Source: Paraconiothyrium sp. Pb-2020
Lineage: Eukaryota > Ascomycota > Dothideomycetes > Pleosporales > Didymosphaeriaceae
NCBI GenBank assembly: GCA_022419385.1
Contig: JAJUBI010000001.1
Location: forward strand, 2,418,001-2,482,000
Direction of reading: 5' to 3'
Length of the DNA stretch: 64,000 nt
Shown: positions 55,178 through 64,000 of the stretch, piece by piece
How the letters are laid out: the number at the start of each line of letters is the position of its first letter
How positions within the stretch are numbered: the stretch's first letter is position 1
Notes under the pieces: generated by a model
What the model saw: only the letters and a program-made list of their open reading frames with translations
Told to the model about the DNA's origin: nothing
The model's database searches: none
Made by a program: the position numbers and the translations under genes

Positions 55178-56422
55178 ATGCTACCGACGATACTCTGGAG
55201 CGCTCTGCTCCTTGCCATAACCACAGCCGCGCAACTCGAACCCCTTCACACCTCCTCAAGATGGATCCTCGACGCGAACAACAAGCGCTTCAAACTACGT
55301 TGCCTCAACTGGGCCGGCCACATGGAAGCCCACCTCCCCGAAGGCCTGCAACATCAATCCGTTGATACGCTCGCAAAATGGGTTGCAGACCAGGGCTTCA
55401 ACTGCGTCCGCCTTACCTTCAGCATCGACATGGCGTTAGACCAAGGTCTCAAAGTCTCCGACTCGTTCTCCACGCTAGCAGAGCGTACGGGTGCCCCTGC
55501 CGACGCAGTAGTAGACTTATGGTCCCGCGTGAAATCGAAGAACTCCTGGATCGAAAACATCTCCGTGGGCGAAGCCTTCGGGCACGTTGTCGATACTTTG
55601 GGGGAAGCAGGATTGAGAGTCATTCTAGACAACCACGTCAGCAAAGCCAGCTGGTGCTGCAACCTCGACGACGGAAACGGCTGGTGGGATGAAGCGCCTG
55701 GGTATATAGACTCTAACTCACGCTTCTTCAACACCACGAACTGGGTATCCGGCCTGCGCGCCATGGCCCAGTTCTCCGCAAACCACCCCGCCGTCGCAGG
55801 CATAGGCTTGCGCAATGAGATCCGCGAGGTCCCCGTCATACAGGGCCGCGACGCCTGGTACGATTACATAGTCCGGGGCGCGCACGCCGTGCACGACACA
55901 AACCCTGATCTACTCGTAGTGATGGGCGGCACGTTGTCTAGCACAGATATCAGCTTCCTGCGCAACAAGCCGCTCGACCGTTCGCCCTTCGGCGACAAAG
56001 TCGTCTACGAGTGGCACCACTACACTTTCTCCCCGAACTGGATCGCCTCCTTCAAGTCCTGCAGCATCTGGAAGAGCGCCACGGTCGGCGGAACCTCTGG
56101 TTTCCTGCTACAACAGGGCAAAGACTACACCGGTCCGCTTTGGCTGAGTGAATTCGGCTTCTCGCAAGCTGGAGGCCCGCCTGAGCGGCATGGCATCGAA
56201 ACTCAGGAAGACTACGATTATTTGACGTGTTTGGTGGATTATGTCAAGGGGAATGATGGGGATTGGGCGTTGTGGGCTATCCAGGGGAGTTACTATGTTA
56301 GGGATGGGCTGGTGGATAAGGATGAGAATTGGGGTGTGTTGAAAAGTGATTTCTCGGATTGGCGGAATCCGGGGGTAAAGGACGTTATTGCGGATTTGTT
56401 TAAGGTTACGCAAGGGCCGTGA
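55178..56422 (+). CDS. Secreted glycoside hydrolase family 5 enzyme
   Basis: Intronless protein of 414 residues with a signal peptide (MLPTILWSALLLAITTAAQ, cleavage near residue 18). It has a (beta/alpha)8 GH5 fold: RCLNWAGH at strand 1, GFNCVRLTFS at strand 2, VILDNHVSKASWCC at strand 3, GLRNEIRE with the acid/base Glu214, VVYEWHHY, LWLSEFGFSQ with the nucleophile Glu325, and WALWAIQGSYY at strand 8. It is likely a secreted beta-glycanase acting on plant or fungal cell-wall glycans; the subfamily is not assigned and there is no carbohydrate-binding module. The last 200 bp switch from C-ending to G/T-ending codons. The start at 55178 is the first in-frame ATG and directly opens the signal peptide. 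Confidence 0.9.
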   Translation: MLPTILWSALLLAITTAAQLEPLHTSSRWILDANNKRFKLRCLNWAGHMEAHLPEGLQHQSVDTLAKWVADQGFNCVRLTFSIDMALDQGLKVSDSFSTLAERTGAPADAVVDLWSRVKSKNSWIENISVGEAFGHVVDTLGEAGLRVILDNHVSKASWCCNLDDGNGWWDEAPGYIDSNSRFFNTTNWVSGLRAMAQFSANHPAVAGIGLRNEIREVPVIQGRDAWYDYIVRGAHAVHDTNPDLLVVMGGTLSSTDISFLRNKPLDRSPFGDKVVYEWHHYTFSPNWIASFKSCSIWKSATVGGTSGFLLQQGKDYTGPLWLSEFGFSQAGGPPERHGIETQEDYDYLTCLVDYVKGNDGDWALWAIQGSYYVRDGLVDKDENWGVLKSDFSDWRNPGVKDVIADLFKVTQGP

Positions 56423-57639
56423 GCATTTGCAGAAGTAAGCTTGAGATTCTTGTATATACTTCTTTAGCTGCTTGAGGATCTGGCTTCGTTGCCACCATCT
56501 TCCCCCATCATCTAAAAGTTCATGTCTTGTTATGGCTCAAGGAATCCTTAATCCCACGTACCGGTATAAGTAACTAGATACGCGTTCACAACTTAACTAC
56601 TCCTTTCGAATCCACCCAGACTACTTGTGATCTTTACTAGCGCTGTACTATCGTACTATCCACTATCCAGCAGCGAAAGGAGCAGACTTAGACAAAGCCT
56701 TCGTTCTACTGTTAGTATACAGCACAATAGTGGAAACGCAATAGCTTACCATACGCAAACGTTCAAAGGCTAAACTTATTCCCAACAGCATCATTTGCTT
56801 AGGCCATTCCTGCTCAGCTACTTTCCTGTCTAAACATATCTCCTAGCGCCTATCTTTCTAGATATTCATAGCCACACCTCTGTCGTTCACCTGCACTACT
56901 GGCGACACTATTTCTTGAACAGACTATCTCTTATAAAGCCTGGCTCCTGCGAGCGCTCGCTGATTAGGGGCTTCGCTTCGTAATCTGTATTAGTCTTGCT
57001 AGTCGTACGATATTCCTCTGCTAGGTTCTCGTACGGCAAGTTCCTCCGCCGAGCACTCGCCTTTGCACTGATCGATCGCGCGCATGGTTCGACAACGAGC
57101 CCACATCAACTACCTCAAGCAAAGGGCATCGTTCGACCGGAACATAGTAATCGCGGTTCCGTCAATACGGTGGCGTTCGACCAAGTATGGCCGATTATGT
57201 ATATCCTGTGTAGGATGAAGGATGGATTTAACCGAGCGTCCAGATGGGGCAAGTCTACGGGGCGCTGGTGCCGCCTAAACAGTCAGCATAGAGACTCCGC
57301 GCCGCATACATACTTATCTCCGGGTGAGACAGTCCGTGGAAGCGCGGAGGATTCTCGTGCAGACCGTGTGACGGGTCGGCGGATAGCGAAGGGTGGTCCG
57401 TGACGTGCGGACAATATGCGTTGTGGACACTGGAGAGCTGAGATATCGGAAATGATGTGCAAGAGCAGATGCGGAAGCAAAACTAGTCGTCGCTTCTTCC
57501 CATTCATACAAGAGATAGATCATCGGATGAAACAAAATTGCTATCAATAAAACACACGTGAACGCTCAATAACAAATGACGGGGTATAATGATGCGCCGA
57601 ACCATCCCGTGTCCCATCCATAACCAAACCCAAGCTCAA
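56423..57639. other. 1.2-kb intergenic region, no gene seen
   Basis: Convergent 3' flanks of the GH5 gene (+) and the interrupted membrane protein gene (-). The 56440-56980 part is AT-rich with repeated CTATC/TATCC words. Small frames at 56996-57550 on both strands overlap each other and have no motif. Confidence 0.4.
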
Positions 57640-59780
57640 TTAATCCCAGACTTTGCGATCGTGGTGTACAGCCCTCAATTCCTGGAGCCCCATAGCCTTC
57701 TCCTCTGCATCGTCACCGAACGGATTCCGCTCCGGTGTCGGCGCCCTCGGGATCCCGATGTGCGCCTCCTGGTCCTCGCTCTGCCGCAAATGGTCCCTTC
57801 TGTATGCCATGCTTAGCTCGCGCTCACTCGCCATACCAATGCCGATCAGATCTTCGAGTCGACTTGTCTTGAAACTTGTCTGCTTCCGGGGCACCGTGAA
57901 GATGAGGTATATGGCCGTGAGCATCGCAAGGAGAGGAGGCAGCGTGAAGAGTATAGCCGAGCGTTGGCCTGAACCGACACGCGTGCATGCAAATGTTGCG
58001 TGGCCCATTGCTGCGGCGTGAAAATCGACGTTGTCGGCTAGGGGGCTGGTGCTGTCCATGCTGTCTAGGGTCGACATCTGAGACATGGTGATGCCGGCTG
58101 TGAGGCCTAAGACATCTTCCAGAGCGTTGGTAGATTGGTTGAAACCGTAAGGCGCGTTGCGAATCAGCTTTTGCCACGACTCGACAGTCGAGTAGCGGTC
58201 CGACGTGTCTGTGACGTCGATTGCTTGATTGAAGATGGTGTTGGTCATGCCGTTCCAGTATCGACCTTCTGAGAGGGGAGGTACGAGTGCGGCAGCGGCA
58301 CCGCCCGCGTAGCCGTTACCCAGGGTCCAGGGTCAGTTGGCTTTGGCATTGGTAGTGGATGCGCAACCATCGACGCCAGATATTAGTTTTGAGTACGACG
58401 GAGTGGTGGTAAGTGTGCCCTGCTGTAGCTCGAGGGTGAGAGTTCGCCATCTGATCGGGCTGTACGTCGTCGATGTCGCAGCTGATGGCATATGTGAGGT
58501 TCTTGGCCACGCCAGCGCTCATCGCTTCGTAGCTGTCCGCATGCCTGGCCAGGAAGTCTTTGTCGCCGATAGAGGCAGCAAGGGTAAGACTGATGATGCC
58601 CGTCGCGCCCATGGCGACAGTTCCCTTGCCAACAGTGTTATTCTGGGGCAGAAGCGGGAGACCATGACGCCGAATTTTCCATTGGGGTCCTCGGCATTCG
58701 CTTGGGTAAAGTTACAACCGCCAGCTTCGACGGAAATCTGATGGTAAACAGCTTGGTCATCAGGAAGATTCTCGGGAATATTTGACTTGAAAGACACGCT
58801 ACCCCCGGGACGGCATCTGACAGGGTTGGTGGCCATGACCGGAAGGCATTGCGAGACTGTACGTAACATGGTCTGGTCCACCTTTGCACCATAGTTGTCG
58901 AAGGGTTCGACGATTTCAGGGAAATCTGTGTAGAATATTTCTGGTGATCCGATGGCCGAGCTTTGAATTCCGACTCCGTTACGTGAGTATGCAACATGAT
59001 CTGGGTTAATGGTGTTGATAGAGCCCATGAATTGTGCACCCGACCAAGACGGACAACCTAGGTTAGTCGTAGCATAGTATGCCGACCCATCATCGTTGTT
59101 CCAAAAAGTTCGGAATTCCCACAAGGGTGATGAGCGATCGATGTTGTCGTTGGGAACCATCCTCGTGCATTTGTTATCGGCTCCGCTGTGAATGCGAGGG
59201 GGACTCAACTCCGAGTTGCATGTCGTATCGGTCAGCGTCACAGCAGCTACGACAGCTGTTGTAATGAGGCCCGTGAAGATAAAAGAAAGTTGCGGCAGGA
59301 CGGTGCTCTTGAACGACGTGACCCGCTCTTTGAACGTGTTTATGCCCAGAACCTGAAAACCATGCACCGTCAGCAAATTGTCTCACAAATCTCACCATCT
59401 CACCAGGGCATTTTCCAAGCGGTCGGGAGAATACTAACAGCGCGCCATTTCTGCATGATGTCGGGCCTGTGATGAAGCTGGTATTTGACATCGGATATTT
59501 CGTGATTGATCCTGCGCAACCATTGCTTTTGGATTTCGCCGCTGGCATAGCGACTAAGGATGGTCGCGATAATTGCGTTGGCGATATTGTAAGCGACCTT
59601 CACTCGTTAGCAATGGATTATGAAGCTTGAGTGCAGACGCACCTTGAATCCGGTCGTCAGTCTGTAACCTGGTATCACAATTGTGACAAACACCAGACAA
59701 AATGTAAAGATGAAGATGGAGAAAAGTATAAAAATTGCGACCAGAAGGTTCACGGGCACTCCAGATAGTCTGTGGGACAT
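57640..59780 (-). CDS. Fungal membrane protein of unknown function, frame apparently interrupted
   Basis: The start MSHRLSGVPVNLLVAIFILF (59780) opens a first membrane helix. The next exons are 59780-59643, 59597-59439 and 59352 downward, with clean splices (FK to VAYNIANA, WRA to VLGINTF). A second helix (LSFIFTGLITTAVVAAVTL) precedes a Cys- and Asn-rich extracellular-looking domain. A last helix (RSAILFTLPPLLAMLTAIYLIFTV) and a polar tail end at 57640. Between about 58690 and 58330 the frame shifts by one, returns about 160-200 nt later, and then meets an in-frame TGA (58335-58333) inside protein-like sequence. Short introns of 44 nt and 43 nt could explain the two shifts. The TGA needs a further intron or is a real lesion. 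It is either an intron-rich gene or a recent pseudogene. Confidence 0.5.
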
Positions 59781-61068
59781 CTTGTCCCAACTATCGAATC
59801 ATAACAAATGAGCGTATATCGTATGTAGCTACCAGAGCTATGTCCAGCGATGGGTGGTTCAGAAGTGGTAAATGAGTGACACAAGGGCGAGATGACAGCA
59901 GAGGGTGGACCAAGTCTTCAATAAGCGGTCCGGGGAAGGATTGGAATGCGCCAGGTACGCGACGGGTGGCGCTCGTAGAAGCCTGATGCTCCATAAGTGC
60001 AGGCCTGAGATGTATGTGAAACTCCGAATAGTGTTGCGGACTTGCCATTGGTAGGAAGTCCGGCGCTAACCCGTACACGGCACTTGTACAAGGCTACCCA
60101 TGCACTGTGGGCAGTGTATTCTAGAATGCCAATGGTATGAACTCCATTATTCCGACCTCCTGTATACAGCCCTACAATCGAGGGAAAGGATGCAGTGGCG
60201 ACACGCATCCGACTGGCATCAACATAAATGCACTCGCACGACTCGGACTGGAGACAACATTCAGAAAAGCAGCTCGTCTCCGCTGCGCAAGGCTCGAACG
60301 AACGGTGGTGATCCGAAGCGCACATTGCGAGGCCGTCACTCCACATGGCAGTGAACTCAAGATCTGTGCATGCCCGAGCCGCTTGGAGGTTACCCCTGGC
60401 AGCCAGCAGCGCATGCTCCTTCCCACGGTGTTAGATTGTCGGGATATTCTTAGAGAGCGCTCATACTTCCGACGCTGCCGAAAGCTGTGGGAGACATCAT
60501 ATCCTGGTCGAACAGTGGTGCTTTGCGAGTCTAGGCTTCAAATCCGTCGTTATTCAGCTACGCCACAGCAGTGAGGCATTGTCAGGATTAAAAAGCATCA
60601 CCGTACCCCGAACACAGGGTTTGGCATACAGGTTTCGCATACATTGTCATTTCCATGTCTTTCGTAGGGTTGACATCAATTCTTCAGGCAGGCAGTCTTC
60701 CATCATCTCGGTAACGTTATAGCGTGTCCACGGTGTCTTCGGACCCGGTGGAGGCTTGAGAGGCCGGTCGCTGGAGCGAAGGACGACGACGCTCTACAAC
60801 GAAGGTCACTAGGTAGAAAGGCTAAGAGCAATGTTAGGAAAGGAGGAATGCAGGAGATGACTTGGCGTATGATGTTGGTGTTATGACGGTCTGAAGATAT
60901 GCGGACAGGCAGCCGAGGCCGCGGCCCAACAGGGGTTGGCTGGTAGCGAATCAGAGCACCCCGCATGCATTATGCGCCTGTTACGTCGTTTGGAGAGGTG
61001 CGAATGCTCACTTTTTGGTATTGGAGCTCCAACAAACCCAGCTGCAAGCTCTCTTGTCCCCTCCGTGC
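59781..61068. promoter_or_regulatory. 1.3-kb divergent intergenic region
   Basis: This lies between the starts of the interrupted membrane protein (-) and the SPATA20-like gene (+). Frames on both strands overlap and lack motifs. No RNA gene was confirmed; a partial B-box-like word near 60532 has no matching A box. Confidence 0.4.
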
Positions 61069-63580
61069 ATGCCTCTCGTTCGCTTCAGACTGCTGGGACC
61101 TTGCGCTTCTACGCGACAGTTAGTGACGCCATCGTCCGCCTGTGCAACCTTCCGACGGGCAGCCCCACAGTCCCGCGATACCCCGCGAGCGCAACTGCTC
61201 CAATACCACACACAGGTGCTGAGGATGGACACGCGAAACATGTCGGAAGCTGCGGCCTCAGGAGGCGACGAACTCAAGCTGGTGAACCGCCTCAACGAAA
61301 GCAGAAGCCCGTATGTAAGTGCCAGGCAGTCATCCGTCGCGCTCTGCGCCCCGGCTGACAAGCAGATAGGTTCGTGGACACATGCACAACCCCGTCGCAT
61401 GGCAGATGTGGGGTCCAGAAGCTCTCGAGCTGGCAAAGAAATCAGACAGGCTCATTTTCATAAGCATTGGATATGCCGCCTGCCACTGGTGCCATGTTAT
61501 GGAGCGCGAGTCCTTCGAGAATGCCGAGGTCGCTGCTATCCTCAACGAGTCTTTCATTCCTATCAAGATCGATCGCGAAGAGCGCCCCGATGTCGACCGC
61601 ATATACATGAACTACGTTCAAGCTTCAAGCGGATCCGGAGGATGGCCGCTCAATGTGTTCATAACGCCTGATCTTGAGCCCATCTTTGGCGGTACGTACT
61701 GGCCAGGCCCTGGCTCGACCATGGCGGGAAGAGACCACATCGGATTCGTCGGAATACTGGAGAAGATTAGGGATGTGTGGAAGAACCAACGGCAACGGTG
61801 TCTCGACTCCGCGCAGGATGTCACTGCCCAGCTACGCGAGTTCGCCGAGGATGGCAGCATCAGTCGCAAAGAAGATGCTGACCAGGACCCGCTGGATCTC
61901 GAATTGCTCGATGAGGCCTACGAACACTTTGCCGCAAAGTACGACCCCACCTATGCTGGATTCGGGGCAGCACCCAAGTTTCCTACTCCGACGAACCTGA
62001 GCTTCTTGTTGAAGCTTTCCCAATACCCCAAGGCAGTCGCAGACGTGGTCGGAGCAAAGGAATGCACCCATGCGAAAGATATGGTCTTGGCGACCCTCTC
62101 AGCGATGAACAAGGGCGGCATACACGACCAGATAGGCAACGGCTTCGCAAGATACAGCGTCACACGGGATTGGAGTCTACCTCATTTTGAAAAGATGTAG
62201 GTCGATGCTCGCTATCACCGAGCAATTATGCTGATGAACCACAGGCTGTACGACCAATCACAACTACTGCCAGTCTACCTCGATGCCTACCTTCTAACAC
62301 GAAACCCTGACCATCTGGCTGCCGTCCATGACATTGCTACATACCTTACGAGCCCACCTATGCACTCGGAAACAGGCGGCTTCTTCTCTGCTGAAGACGC
62401 CGACTCTCTCTATCGATCATCCGATAAAGAGAAGCGAGAGGGCGCCTTTTACGTATGGACATTTAAGGAGTTCCAAGACATACTAGGCGATCGAGACGCG
62501 GACATCCTCGCCCGGTATTACAACGTCAATGACGAAGGCAACGTCGATCCAGAGCACGACGCGCACGACGAACTTATCAATCAGAATGTGCTGGCAATCA
62601 GCAGTTCGCCGGCAGACCTGGCCAAAGAATTTGCCCTCTCCACCGAAGAAATCGAGAAGACACTTGTCGAAGGCCGGAAGAAGCTTCTTAAACACAGAGA
62701 AAAAGAAAGACCGAGGCCTGCTCTGGATGACAAAATCGTGGTATCCTGGAATGGTATCGCCATCGGCGCGCTCGCCCGGACAGCAGCTTCACTCTCCGCG
62801 TCGGAACCCTCGAAATCGAAGGGGTATCTCGCCGCGGCAGAGAAGGCAGCAGGTTTCATCAAGCAAGAACTCTACAATTCCCAATCCCACACACTCTTGC
62901 GCGTCTATCGAGAAGGTCCCGGCGCCGTCCAAGGCTTTGCAGACGACTATGCCTATCTCATATCGGGCCTCATCGACCTCTACGAAGCAACGTTCAACGA
63001 CGCATACCTGCAATGGGCCGACGACCTGCAAAAGACACAAATTGACCTGTTCTGGGACAAACAACATCTGGGCTTCTTCTCCACGCCTGAAGGCCAGAAA
63101 GACCTGATCATGCGGCTAAAAGATGGCATGGACAACGCCGAGCCGGGAACCAACGGCGTATCGGCGAGGAATCTGGATCGTCTGGGTGCGCTACTGGAGG
63201 ATGAGCGGTATGTCCAGCGTGCGAGGGAGACGACGAGCGCATTCGAGGCCGAGATCATGCAGCACCCTTTCCTCTTTCCTGGCATGATGGACTCGGTGGT
63301 CGTGTCCAAATTTGGTATGAAGCACGCTGTCATCACGGGAGAGGGCGAGAAAGCCGACGAGTGGCTACGACGGTACAGGGAGAGGCCTGCTTCGTTGGGT
63401 GTGGTGAGCAGGATAGGGAAGAGTGTGGGTGGGTGGCTGAAGGAGAGGAACGCGTTGGTCAAGGATATGAACGCTGAGAACGAGGGTGTCATGGTTTGTG
63501 AGCAGGGTGCCTGTAGGGAAGAGCTCGGGTGGGGAATGGAAGGGTTGGGGGATGCAATTCAAGAGATCAGTGGGCGATGA
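61069..63580 (+). CDS. SPATA20/YyaL family thioredoxin-like protein
   Basis: Exons 61069-61314, 61370-62196 and 62245-63580 give 802 residues. The N-terminal thioredoxin-fold domain (DUF255) shows NRLNESRSPYVRGHMHNPVAW, then GYAACHWCHVMERESF with the CxxC pair, and IKIDREERPDVD. The rest is a six-hairpin-type alpha/alpha toroid (HDQIGNGFARYSVTRDWSLPHFEKM, FYVWTFKEF, ALDDKIVVSWNGIAIGALA, GFADDYAYLISGLIDLYE). Family function is uncertain; a redox or sugar-epimerase-like role has been suggested. Using the ATG at 61069 gives an Arg-rich, nearly acid-free 50-residue leader that resembles a mitochondrial presequence. The internal ATG at 61225 (MDTRNM) would give a form without it. A splice rebuilds EKMLYDQSQLL. 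Confidence 0.92.
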
Positions 63581-64000
63581 GGCGGACCAGTACGATGAGG
63601 ACTTGAAGTTGAGTGGCGTCGAGGATGGCATTGATATGAAAGGATAGGTGGGCACTTGAGATATCCCATATGGTCACTGCCGGCGTACGAAGCTCGGACA
63701 GAGAGGCGTTTTGTAGGTGCTGTAATTGTTATAATTGTACGTGAGAGTAAGTCCTTCTGAATACCTTCATTGCTTGCACTAATGGCGGTGCCGCTTCTCC
63801 CTACTGTGTGACTAACACATGCTACTTGTTACGGTTCTGCTAGTTCAGAATAGCTCCGCTATCACTGAGGCGTTGCAACACTCGCGTGTAGCTGTAACTC
63901 TTGCAAACCACTACATGCGGTACTCCGTTTTTGTCTGTGGATGCAAACACGCCATAAATCATGGCATCCTCCTGCCTCCCCGACATACCCCGGGCAACGG
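63581..64000. other. Right-edge region
   Basis: This is the 3' flank of the SPATA20-like gene. No gene was seen before the window ends. Confidence 0.5.

Noticed and set aside
60500..60560. tRNA-like B-box word (GCTTCAAATCC)
   Set aside because: No A box at the right distance and no cloverleaf pairing could be drawn around it.

Overview
The window looks like chromosomal DNA of a filamentous ascomycete. Genes are split by short introns (about 45-60 nt, mostly GTRAGT...YAG). Single-copy fungal housekeeping genes sit on both strands a few hundred bases apart, and NLR/ankyrin, SesB-like, MFS and secreted GH5 genes are of the kind common in Dothideomycetes/Pezizomycotina. The class-level placement is an inference. 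No rRNA or tRNA gene, CRISPR array, insertion sequence or intact transposon was seen.

Layout, left to right. 0.8-8.6 kb: fused PabA-PabB 4-amino-4-deoxychorismate synthase (+), a GNAT acetyltransferase (+), Elongator subunit Elp5 (-) and a degenerate short-chain dehydrogenase (+). 8.6-18.8 kb: an accessory-looking block. A 13-repeat NACHT/ankyrin NLR (-) is divergent from a SesB-like alpha/beta hydrolase (+), followed by a very long low-complexity coiled-coil protein (+). 18.9-27.3 kb: Cog1 (-), Cdc123 (-), Cwc21 (+), a 1.7-kb gene-poor stretch and a PiT/Pho89 phosphate symporter (+). 27.3-33 kb: gene-poor DNA and two unrecognised minus-strand genes. 33-44 kb: an MFS transporter (-), Fes1 (-), actin (+, six exons), proteasome chaperone Pac3 (-) and the DEAH helicase Ecm16/Dhr1 (+). 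44-50 kb: two tiny cysteine-containing ORFs (-) and an MFS sugar transporter (-). 50-64 kb: a two-helix membrane protein with tandem IPPHLR repeats (+), a HemK/PrmC methyltransferase fused to two helix-turn-helix domains (+), a secreted GH5 hydrolase (+), a frame-interrupted membrane protein (-) and a SPATA20/YyaL thioredoxin-like protein (+).

The strongest biological lead is the divergent NLR/SesB-like pair at 8.6-13.8 kb. After splicing by hand, the N-terminus of the NLR and the C-terminus of the hydrolase carry the same ordered pattern (LG[N/D]V ... NYG ... GHV). This is the arrangement expected of a fungal NLR that passes a signal to a neighbouring effector through a shared amyloid-type motif. 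Other leads are the HemK-HTH fusion, the IPPHLR-repeat membrane protein and a multi-exon orphan gene at 30.7-32.8 kb. All exon boundaries were inferred by eye from frame continuity and splice consensus. No alignment or search was run.
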